Assembly: GCF_014885015.1 (NCBI RefSeq)
Contig: NZ_JABMIJ010000004.1
Location: forward strand, 124,001 to 188,000
Reading direction: 5' to 3'
From: Spirabiliibacterium falconis
GTDB taxonomy: Bacteria; Pseudomonadota; Gammaproteobacteria; Enterobacterales; Pasteurellaceae
DNA length: 64,000 nt
Part shown: piece after piece, positions 57,863 through 64,000 of the stretch
How the letters are laid out: each line of letters opens with the position of its first letter
Position numbering within the stretch: position 1 is the first letter of the stretch
The notes under the pieces: model-generated
What the model was told of the DNA's origin: nothing
The model's input: only the letters and a program-made list of their open reading frames with translations
The model's database searches: none
Position numbers and translations under genes: made by a program

Positions 57863-60004
57863 CAATTTGGCTTGCCGTACAATGCTCTGCTTTAATGGCA
57901 TAATGAGATGGGTAATCATCAGTAACTGCTGGCTAATAACTTTATCTTGTAAGACAGATTTTTCCTGCGTATCACTCTCTAAGGTATGAGATAAACGCCG
58001 TTGAATCTCACTCACTTTTGCCTGTAATTGTTCATCATTCAGACTCTGAATTTGCTCCAATAAATCAATAATTTGACGAGATGCTGGATACAGATCGAGT
58101 AAGAAATATTTGTCATCGCCACGCTGACTCATCGTATAACGCAATGCTCCGAGGGACGATATATACCCCAATAAGCCATAATTTTCTTTCAGTAGCTGAA
58201 AGCCATTTTGCAAATACACATGGTATTTTTGTGGCTCACTGTTCATATCCGCAATCAAGGTGCTCAGCTCCGCCGCACTTTTGTTTGCTGCTAGGCGAAC
58301 GCTACGATAATTGACATGATTTTGCTCACCAAATAACAGTTGAGTCATCACATAGAGTAAATAGCGAGCATTATTTTTAATGCTCAAACCAATAAGTCGC
58401 CCGATTTTCATATATTTCCAATCGGGCCATAGATAGGATACTGCTATGCCTGCAATAAACGCCCCCACGATGGTGTCAATCATTCTTGGCCACATTGCGG
58501 CATAAATATCAAAGCCGCTGATGTCAAAGCTAATCAGTACTTGAATGGTGATAAAACAGGTTGAGAAGCTATAATTATTATTCTTAAAGAAGAAAAATAA
58601 CGTGCTGCTTGCAGCCAACAATCCCAATTTTGCCGCTAATGTCGCGGTAAAAAAGGGAATCAGCGAGCCAATTAATACGCCTGCAAGCGTACCGATAATG
58701 CGTTCACGCAACCGTTTCTTAGTTGCCGAATAATTTGGCTGGCATACAAACACTGCGGTAAGTAAAATCCAATAACCTCGTTCAAGATCAATATTAACCA
58801 CAATTAAACTACACGCCAACACAACGATAGATAAACGCACGGCATGACGGAACAATTGTGATTCAAACGTGAGATTATTTTTTAACGCTAGCCACATTGC
58901 ACGCAAGCCACGAATGCGATCGATGCTGATAATATGGCTATAACTGTCTTGAATTTGTCCGTCATTTTTGCCTAAAAACAAAATCTGCCACTGAATGGAA
59001 TTAAGATTATCCATAACCGTGGAGAGATTATTTAATTGTGCATTATGTGGGTGTTGCTGCTCAAACAATGTAAAAGAGTGCTTCAATCCCGCTGCCGCAC
59101 GTGCTAACCGCACTTTAGGCGTGTATGGTTGTTGATGTAAAATTGCGTTGGCAATATTACGACAAGCATCTGCTTGCAATTCAATCATTCGCTGAATGCG
59201 AAACAGTAACGCATTATTTTGCAATTCATTGACTAATTTGGCATAGTCGAAATGCGATGAACTCGCCCGTTCTAAAATATCTTGTGCGGCATAATAATAG
59301 CGGATTAATTTTGCCATTTTACTTTGAGGGTGCTGTCGCCCTAATCGCACAAATAAAGACTGTTGACAGACACTAAATGCCACGATCACGGCACCATTTA
59401 ACCGTGCTAATTCAAGTTGTAACGCCTCTATCTCATCAGGATTATCTGGATCAAAACAATTCGCTTTACCATCAAGATAGTCCGCTAACGCCAAGAACGC
59501 ATTGGCAAGGCTTTCGTCCACCTTATAACGCGGGAAAAAGAGGTAAACCACAATGCTGGACAAACTGTATAGTAACGTGCCAGTGATGATCATAAATGGA
59601 TTTAGATACCATGGCGTTTCAGGCAAATATGTCAGTGCGGTATAAAGTGCCACGGCCAGTGTGCCAAATGCAATTGTGCTATACCGCTGCCCAAATGCCC
59701 CCATCATAACCAGCATAAAGGTAAATACGGTGATCATTAAAGAATATAACAACGGATCACTTAACGCATATTGTGCGCCAAACGTGCAAAGCGTGAATGC
59801 AATGAGCGTGATGATGATATTTTGTAGTTTTCCTGTTAAGTTATGATCCAGATCCACCAAAGCTGCGGCAATAATCCCCAACACAAACGGCATGGCACCT
59901 GTTGAAATATCTAACCAATAGATAAAAATAGAGGCGATATTTAAGGCGATAAATACTGGAATAACTGAAATCACTTTGTTATTCAACCAGCCTAATCTTT
60001 TCAC
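57848..60004 (-). CDS. yccS: YccS-family inner membrane protein (FUSC superfamily)
   Basis: 718 aa with two membrane bundles of about five helices each, separated and followed by cytoplasmic helical domains, as in YccS/FusC. N-terminal bundle starts IPVFIALNIASIFIYWLD; the second bundle includes FRHAVRLSIVVLACSLIVVNIDLERGYWILLTAVFVCQPNYSATKK, whose PNYSATKKR is the FUSC signature. Thought to be an aromatic-acid-type efflux protein, but the substrate is unknown. It follows yccF by 18 bp, as in E. coli reversed order of expression. Confidence 0.9.
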   Translation of the reverse strand: MKRLGWLNNKVISVIPVFIALNIASIFIYWLDISTGAMPFVLGIIAAALVDLDHNLTGKLQNIIITLIAFTLCTFGAQYALSDPLLYSLMITVFTFMLVMMGAFGQRYSTIAFGTLAVALYTALTYLPETPWYLNPFMIITGTLLYSLSSIVVYLFFPRYKVDESLANAFLALADYLDGKANCFDPDNPDEIEALQLELARLNGAVIVAFSVCQQSLFVRLGRQHPQSKMAKLIRYYYAAQDILERASSSHFDYAKLVNELQNNALLFRIQRMIELQADACRNIANAILHQQPYTPKVRLARAAAGLKHSFTLFEQQHPHNAQLNNLSTVMDNLNSIQWQILFLGKNDGQIQDSYSHIISIDRIRGLRAMWLALKNNLTFESQLFRHAVRLSIVVLACSLIVVNIDLERGYWILLTAVFVCQPNYSATKKRLRERIIGTLAGVLIGSLIPFFTATLAAKLGLLAASSTLFFFFKNNNYSFSTCFITIQVLISFDISGFDIYAAMWPRMIDTIVGAFIAGIAVSYLWPDWKYMKIGRLIGLSIKNNARYLLYVMTQLLFGEQNHVNYRSVRLAANKSAAELSTLIADMNSEPQKYHVYLQNGFQLLKENYGLLGYISSLGALRYTMSQRGDDKYFLLDLYPASRQIIDLLEQIQSLNDEQLQAKVSEIQRRLSHTLESDTQEKSVLQDKVISQQLLMITHLIMPLKQSIVRQAKLESAV

Positions 60005-60022
60005 AGCGAACCTAAACCTTTT

Positions 60023-60472
60023 TTATTTGCGACTATCAAATTGATCACGAGCGTATTGAAGCTTGATATTCTCTGCCACATCGCTATCCACCACTCGCAT
60101 TCCGACAGGAAATAGCGCGATACTAGCGAGTTTAAAGTGTGCGATACCACTTGGAATACCAATAATCGTCAAACATTGCGCGATGCCAGTAAAAATATGC
60201 ATTAAACACAACCACCAGCCAAATAAAATAAACCACACAATATTCAATACACCGCCAATGCCATTACCCACAGCACTGGTCGGTTCTAAATACTTCACAT
60301 GCACAATTTGATGACCAAATGGCACTAACGCCATTTTAGTGATTTCCCAACAGCTGCGTGTATAAGGGAGCGTTATGACTAAACAGACACTCAACACTGT
60401 TGCCAACAACCAACCGATGACAGTACTGAAGCCGAAAAAAACAAAATTAAAAATATTTAAAAGTAAACTCAT
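60023..60472 (-). CDS. yccF: YccF-family inner membrane protein
   Basis: 149-aa protein with two copies of the YccF domain: WLLATVLSVCLVITLPYTRSCWEI and FTGIAQCLTIIGIPSGIAHFKLASIALFPVG, each hydrophobic. Start ATG 60472 has GGA upstream; a GTG at 60475 is also possible. Lies between mgsA and yccS, 9 bp after mgsA, so the three form one unit. Function not known. Confidence 0.9.
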   Translation of the reverse strand: MSLLLNIFNFVFFGFSTVIGWLLATVLSVCLVITLPYTRSCWEITKMALVPFGHQIVHVKYLEPTSAVGNGIGGVLNIVWFILFGWWLCLMHIFTGIAQCLTIIGIPSGIAHFKLASIALFPVGMRVVDSDVAENIKLQYARDQFDSRK

Positions 60473-60481
60473 CACGCTATC

Positions 60482-60943
60482 CTATGATTTTGTACGTTCA
60501 GCAATATAGCCCGCATAATCAGGAATCGCAATGTCAATCGCTTGACTAAAGTGCGGTGAAGAAATTAAGAAATCCGCAGTGGCTTCGTTGGTGGCAACAG
60601 GAATATTCCACACCGTTGAAATACGCAATAATGCTTTGACATCAGGATCATGCGGCACCGCATTCAACGGGTCCCAAAAGAAAATAAGCAAATCAATTTC
60701 ACCTTCCGCAATTTTTGCACCAAGCTGTTGATCACCGCCCATCGGTCCACTTAATAATGCAGTAACCTCAAGCCCTGTTTTTTCATTGATCAATCGCCCA
60801 GTCGTTCCCGTTCCCCATAAAAAGTGCGGTCGCAACTGTTCTCGATGTGTTAAACACCAACGAACCAACAATGCCTTGCAATGGTCATGTGCTACTAGGG
60901 CAATATTTTTTCTTACCCCAACTGTTCTGTGAATCTGATTCAT
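60482..60943 (-). CDS. mgsA: Methylglyoxal synthase
   Basis: Converts dihydroxyacetone phosphate to methylglyoxal and phosphate, a bypass under sugar-phosphate stress. 153 aa (E. coli 152). Motifs: [17 protein letters not shown] with catalytic His/Asp, GTGTTGRLI phosphate loop, [17 protein letters not shown] and [16 protein letters not shown]. Start MNQIHRTVG at 60943 has GGAG at six bases; in-frame ATG 60955 is too close to that site. A hairpin terminator sits just upstream. Confidence 0.95.
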   Translation of the reverse strand: MNQIHRTVGVRKNIALVAHDHCKALLVRWCLTHREQLRPHFLWGTGTTGRLINEKTGLEVTALLSGPMGGDQQLGAKIAEGEIDLLIFFWDPLNAVPHDPDVKALLRISTVWNIPVATNEATADFLISSPHFSQAIDIAIPDYAGYIAERTKS

Positions 60944-60956
60944 ATGCTTCTCCATA

Positions 60957-60986
60957 AAAAAAGCGAGCACAAACGCTCACTTTTTT
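60957..60986 (-). terminator. Terminator of yccT abutting the mgsA ribosome site
   Basis: On the minus strand GTGAGC-GTTTGT-GCTCGC (one G-U pair) is followed by a run of T. It ends within a few bases of the mgsA ribosome-binding site, so mgsA must be read from read-through or a promoter inside yccT. Confidence 0.6.
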
Positions 60987-61011
60987 GTATTACGTTATTG
61001 TGAGCCTGAAC

Positions 61012-61671
61012 TTATTGTTTTTTAGCCCAATTTAAAAAACGTTTTTGTGTTTCTTTATCTGCTTGCTGGAACCAATATTGCAATTGTTGTTCGGCAACAT
61101 TTTCACCTTGCACCGTCACTTTTCCTTTCTGTGCTTTGCCCACGCCAGACATACCTGCCATCACAGGCATATTCGCCACCGCAAAGCTAGACACCGATGC
61201 TGTTTTGTTGCTGCTATTATAATTGCTTAAATTTTCTTGTAAATTTCGATTTGGGAACAGCCCTTCTTGATCAAGCAGTTCTTGAGAGCTGGCTAAGACT
61301 TGCCCTGATTGAGTGACCACACTCACTTTAGGATTGCGATCAAAACGCGCAGCGGCATCATCAGTACCTAAATTTTCAGCCTTGATCACCACATTTTCAG
61401 TACCTGTGTTGAATTTAACCACAATAGGAGACGATTCATAAAAACGGCGATCAGAACCAACACGTACAATTTCTTCCACTTTCACAACCACTTGGTGTAC
61501 GGCATTATCAGATGCCTTAATACTTTTGTCTTTTTGAAAAAGTCCTTTGCTGATTTTCTGACCATCAAACGCCAATAGTGTCACATTAGATGATGTACTA
61601 ATATCTGCTGCAACCGCACTTACACCTGTTGCCACAGCAACCACAGCTAACGCTAATCGGGTTAATTTCAT
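61012..61671 (-). CDS. yccT: YccT-family periplasmic protein (UPF0319/DUF2057)
   Basis: 219 aa. Signal peptide MKLTRLALAVVAVATGVSAV ends AVAA|D. The mature start SSNVTLLAFDGQKI and VVVKVEEIVRVGSDRRFYESSPIVVKF match the YccT family; E. coli YccT also adjoins mgsA. In E. coli it has been linked to inhibition of curli assembly, but no curli genes are visible here, so the role is open. Start ATG 61671. Confidence 0.88.
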   Translation of the reverse strand: MKLTRLALAVVAVATGVSAVAADISTSSNVTLLAFDGQKISKGLFQKDKSIKASDNAVHQVVVKVEEIVRVGSDRRFYESSPIVVKFNTGTENVVIKAENLGTDDAAARFDRNPKVSVVTQSGQVLASSQELLDQEGLFPNRNLQENLSNYNSSNKTASVSSFAVANMPVMAGMSGVGKAQKGKVTVQGENVAEQQLQYWFQQADKETQKRFLNWAKKQ

Positions 61672-61735
61672 AATTTTTCCTCAATAATTAACAAATCAAA
61701 TGGCTTTAAAGCACTGCCATCAAGTCAACAAACCT

Positions 61736-61764
61736 TTGACTATCCTATGCTAAATCATTATAAA
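61736..61764 (+). promoter_or_regulatory. Sigma-70 promoter of acyP
   Basis: TTGACT (61736-61741), a 17-bp spacer and TATAAA (61759-61764), about 35 bp before the acyP start. Confidence 0.65.
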
Positions 61765-61798
61765 ATAAAATAGCAATTAACAAAAATCAGGAGAAAAT

Positions 61799-62074
61799 AT
61801 GACGTTAACCACACAATTTACCGTTTTTGGGCGAGTACAAGGTGTTGGATTTCGGTATTTTACTTGGCAAAAAGCAATGCAATTGGGTCTACTTGGCACT
61901 GTGCGTAACCTCAGTGATGGCAGTGTCTTAATTATTGCGCGTGGCACGCAAACCCAACTTGACACACTCTCACAGTGGCTAAAGGCTGGTGGACCTCGTT
62001 CAGCCCGCATAGATACTCTACAAGAACACCCCTTTACGGGCGAATTTCCTTTTCAAACGTTTAAAATTACGTAA
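61799..62074 (+). CDS. acyP: Acylphosphatase
   Basis: Small hydrolase of carboxyl-phosphate bonds, 91 aa. Phosphate loop VFGRVQGVGFRYFTW with catalytic Arg and VRNLSDGSV with catalytic Asn match the YccX type. Start ATG 61799 has AGGAG. It lies between yccT and the sit genes, converging with sitD. Confidence 0.93.
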   Translation: MTLTTQFTVFGRVQGVGFRYFTWQKAMQLGLLGTVRNLSDGSVLIIARGTQTQLDTLSQWLKAGGPRSARIDTLQEHPFTGEFPFQTFKIT

Positions 62075-62081
62075 TATCGAT

Positions 62082-62936
62082 CTATTGTGCACTTCGACGC
62101 TGTTGAGCATATCCTCGTCGTATAGCTCGCATGCAAAGTGCGGTTATGAAGAGCAATGACTGTACCAATACAATAGTGGGGCCTGTGGCAGCATCAAGAT
62201 GATAGCTCAATAATGTACCAATGAATGTCGAAAGCACAGAAACGAGGATGGCAATGCGCAACATCATATCAAAACGCGTTGTTAAGCAAAAAGCGGTAAT
62301 GCCTGGTGCTATCAATAACGCAACCACTAAAATCACCCCCACAACTTGCATCGCAGCAATGATAGTCAGCGCAAGCAACGTTAATAGTGTGTAATGCAGG
62401 AATTTCACGGATAACCCAACAATTTTTGCCTGAATCGGATCAAAGCAATACAGCAAAAAATCTTTGCGTTTGGCTAACATAATCACACTAGTTATCACGG
62501 AAATCAACAAAATCAAGATAAAGTCATCTTTAGGTACGCCAAGCAAATTACCAAATAAAATATGCAGTAAGTGCTGATCCGTTTCAACTTTGACAAATAA
62601 AATCAATCCTAAGGCAAACATCCCTGAAAAAACGATGCCCATCACCGTATCTTCTTTTAATCTTGAATTATGTTTTAAATAGCCTGTCAAAACGGCACAC
62701 AAAATGCCTGAAAAAAACGCCCCTAACGCTAATGGCAGCCCCAAGACGAATGCCAACACAATGCCTGGCAACACCGCATGAGAAATCGCATCCCCCATCA
62801 ATGACCAACCTTTGAGCACCAAATAACATGATAATACCGCGCACACAAATGCCACTAAAAGTGCGGTCAGCAATGCTTGTTGCATAAACGGATATGATAG
62901 CGGTTCATAAAACCAATTAAACATCGCATCAAGCAT
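62082..62936 (-). CDS. sitD: Manganese/iron ABC transporter permease SitD
   Basis: Membrane permease of the metal ABC-3 family, 284 aa, about eight helices. Typical stretches: VCAVLSCYLVLKGWSLMGDA, ISHAVLPGIVLAFVLGLPLA, LHILFGNLLGV and VALLIAPGITAFCLTTRFD. Pairs with SitC. Its start overlaps the sitC stop by 8 bp. Confidence 0.92.
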   Translation of the reverse strand: MLDAMFNWFYEPLSYPFMQQALLTALLVAFVCAVLSCYLVLKGWSLMGDAISHAVLPGIVLAFVLGLPLALGAFFSGILCAVLTGYLKHNSRLKEDTVMGIVFSGMFALGLILFVKVETDQHLLHILFGNLLGVPKDDFILILLISVITSVIMLAKRKDFLLYCFDPIQAKIVGLSVKFLHYTLLTLLALTIIAAMQVVGVILVVALLIAPGITAFCLTTRFDMMLRIAILVSVLSTFIGTLLSYHLDAATGPTIVLVQSLLFITALCMRAIRRGYAQQRRSAQ

Positions 62937-63783
62937 TGGTTTTTCCTTTTAGATTGCGTTGTGTCAACAAGCCATATTTCGGCGAAAATAAAAATGCCAG
63001 CAAAAATAAACACGTTTGCAAAAACACGATCAAACCACCTGTTGCGCCATTGAAGAAATAACTGATATATGCCCCAACCGCACTTGTGCCAACCCCCAGC
63101 GATACCGCAATGGCAATCAAACGAGGAAAGCGATCGGTTAGTAGATAGGCGGTCGCACCAGGAGTGATTACCATGGCAATCACTAAAATTGCCCCTACCG
63201 TTTGCAACGCAGCGACAACGCAAGCACTGAGTAAGGTAAAAAATAACACTTTCAAACGCAGTGGTGAAATACCAACCGAAACGGCATGGCTTTCATCAAA
63301 AAAGACCAATAACAAATCTTTCCAAAATAGGATTAAAAACGCCAAACTCACCGCAATGATGATACCCACTTGAAGAATATCATTATCATCAATGCCTAGA
63401 ATGTTACCCAACACAATAGATTGCACATTAACCGATGTCGGATTCAGCGACACAATAAAAAGCCCTAGGGCAAAAAAAGTTGAAAAAATAAAGCCGATAA
63501 TCGCATCTTCACGCAATTTGGTAATCGCTTTCACCCACAAAATCGCCAATGCAGCTAACAGTCCTGAAATAAAGGCACCAAGTGCATACGGCAAGGAAAG
63601 CGCATAAGCAATCGCCACACCTGGCACTACCGCATGAGAAAGTGCATCACCAATCAGCGACCAGCCTTTTAGCATCAAATAGCACGATAAAAATGCACAC
63701 ACGCCCCCTACCAAGCTACTCACCACAATCGCTTTGGTCATATAGTCATAGTGAAAGGGTTCTAGTAGAAGATCAAACATCAT
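62929..63783 (-). CDS. sitC: Manganese/iron ABC transporter permease SitC
   Basis: Second ABC-3 permease, 284 aa, a paralogue of SitD ([50 protein letters not shown]). Start ATG 63783 overlaps the sitB stop as ATGA. Together with SitB and an upstream binding protein SitA, outside the window, it would import Mn2+ or Fe2+. Confidence 0.92.
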   Translation of the reverse strand: MMFDLLLEPFHYDYMTKAIVVSSLVGGVCAFLSCYLMLKGWSLIGDALSHAVVPGVAIAYALSLPYALGAFISGLLAALAILWVKAITKLREDAIIGFIFSTFFALGLFIVSLNPTSVNVQSIVLGNILGIDDNDILQVGIIIAVSLAFLILFWKDLLLVFFDESHAVSVGISPLRLKVLFFTLLSACVVAALQTVGAILVIAMVITPGATAYLLTDRFPRLIAIAVSLGVGTSAVGAYISYFFNGATGGLIVFLQTCLFLLAFLFSPKYGLLTQRNLKGKTNA

Positions 63784-64000
63784 TTATCGCCCTGCACTGA
63801 CCGCACTTTAGGGGATTTAGGCGGCAATTCTTTGCCATCTTCACCATAAAAAACCAGTGCGTGCTCGTCGTCAGTAAGCACTGTTAAAGCGCGTTTATCT
63901 TCATCATCATGCAAGTCCGATCCTGCCAGTGTTAAATGACGCAATACGCCACCAAAAGCACGCTCCAAGTTGCGTTGCGTAAAGGTGCTTGGCGTATCGC
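63780..64000 (-). CDS. sitB: Manganese/iron ABC transporter ATP-binding protein SitB (partial)
   Basis: C-terminal ~73 residues only; the gene continues beyond base 64000. The reading [34 protein letters not shown] and [17 protein letters not shown] match the SitB tail. The Walker motifs are outside the window. Overlaps sitC by 4 bp. Confidence 0.85.
   Translation of the reverse strand, partial: DTPSTFTQRNLERAFGGVLRHLTLAGSDLHDDEDKRALTVLTDDEHALVFYGEDGKELPPKSPKVRSVQGDK

Overview
The window is chromosomal DNA of a Pasteurellaceae bacterium of the Haemophilus influenzae/Pasteurella type. The main sign is the 9-mer AAGTGCGGT (or its complement ACCGCACTT), the Hin-type DNA uptake signal sequence (USS). 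It occurs dozens of times, inside genes and as inverted pairs at gene ends. Gene content and order (sapABCDF, hinT-ycfL-thiK-nagZ, focA-pflB, aceEF-lpd, emrRAB, udk-dcd-asmA, rsmC/holD-rimI, yccS-yccF-mgsA-yccT, sitBCD) also fit a facultatively anaerobic gammaproteobacterium. I cannot name the species.

Layout. 1-517: 5' part of ubiG. 677-3944: a BcgI-like restriction-modification locus whose specificity gene is split by a frameshift at a G7 tract. 4018-9133: peroxiredoxin, metC, and pspB-pspC-ycjX-ycjF. 9244-14696: Sap peptide transporter. 14731-20902: YfcZ-family protein, fadL, ogt, rlmC, nagZ, thiK, ycfL, hinT. 21201-24430: focA-pflB. 24498-25991: AT-rich stretch with a broken membrane-protein gene and small unknown genes. 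26043-32120: pyruvate dehydrogenase operon. 32474-41189: rimO, an SLC13-type transporter, an SOS-controlled UmuD-like gene, sstT, modF, qmcA-nfeD and a quinone reductase-like gene. 41198-44476: emrRAB efflux. 44751-47731: dctPQM TRAP transporter. 47773-54649: asmA, dcd, udk, rsmC, holD, rimI, yjdM, grxA, rimK, ycfP. 54664-55828: accessory patch with a Mrr-like nuclease gene and an (ACAGC)6 tandem repeat. 55827-61671: yaeR, nfo, a TorD-family chaperone, yccS, yccF, mgsA, yccT. 61799-64000: acyP and the sitD, sitC and partial sitB genes of a Mn/Fe transporter.

Physiology. focA-pflB and aceEF-lpd are the anaerobic and aerobic routes from pyruvate to acetyl-CoA. dctPQM, sstT, sap and sit import C4-dicarboxylates, Ser/Thr, peptides and metal. 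Envelope-stress genes (psp, ycjXF, qmcA-nfeD, asmA, emrAB) and DNA-damage genes (ogt, nfo, the UmuD-like gene) are well represented.

Most notable points: (1) the restriction specificity gene carries two possible variation devices, a G7 tract and a 24-bp tandem duplication in the spacer between its two target-recognition domains; (2) a UmuD-like protein behind two identical LexA boxes lacks both catalytic residues; (3) an orphan Mrr-like nuclease lies next to a repeat-plus-terminator unit that could be a small RNA; (4) inverted USS pairs serve as terminators, and several proteins end in a USS-encoded Ser-Ala-Val.
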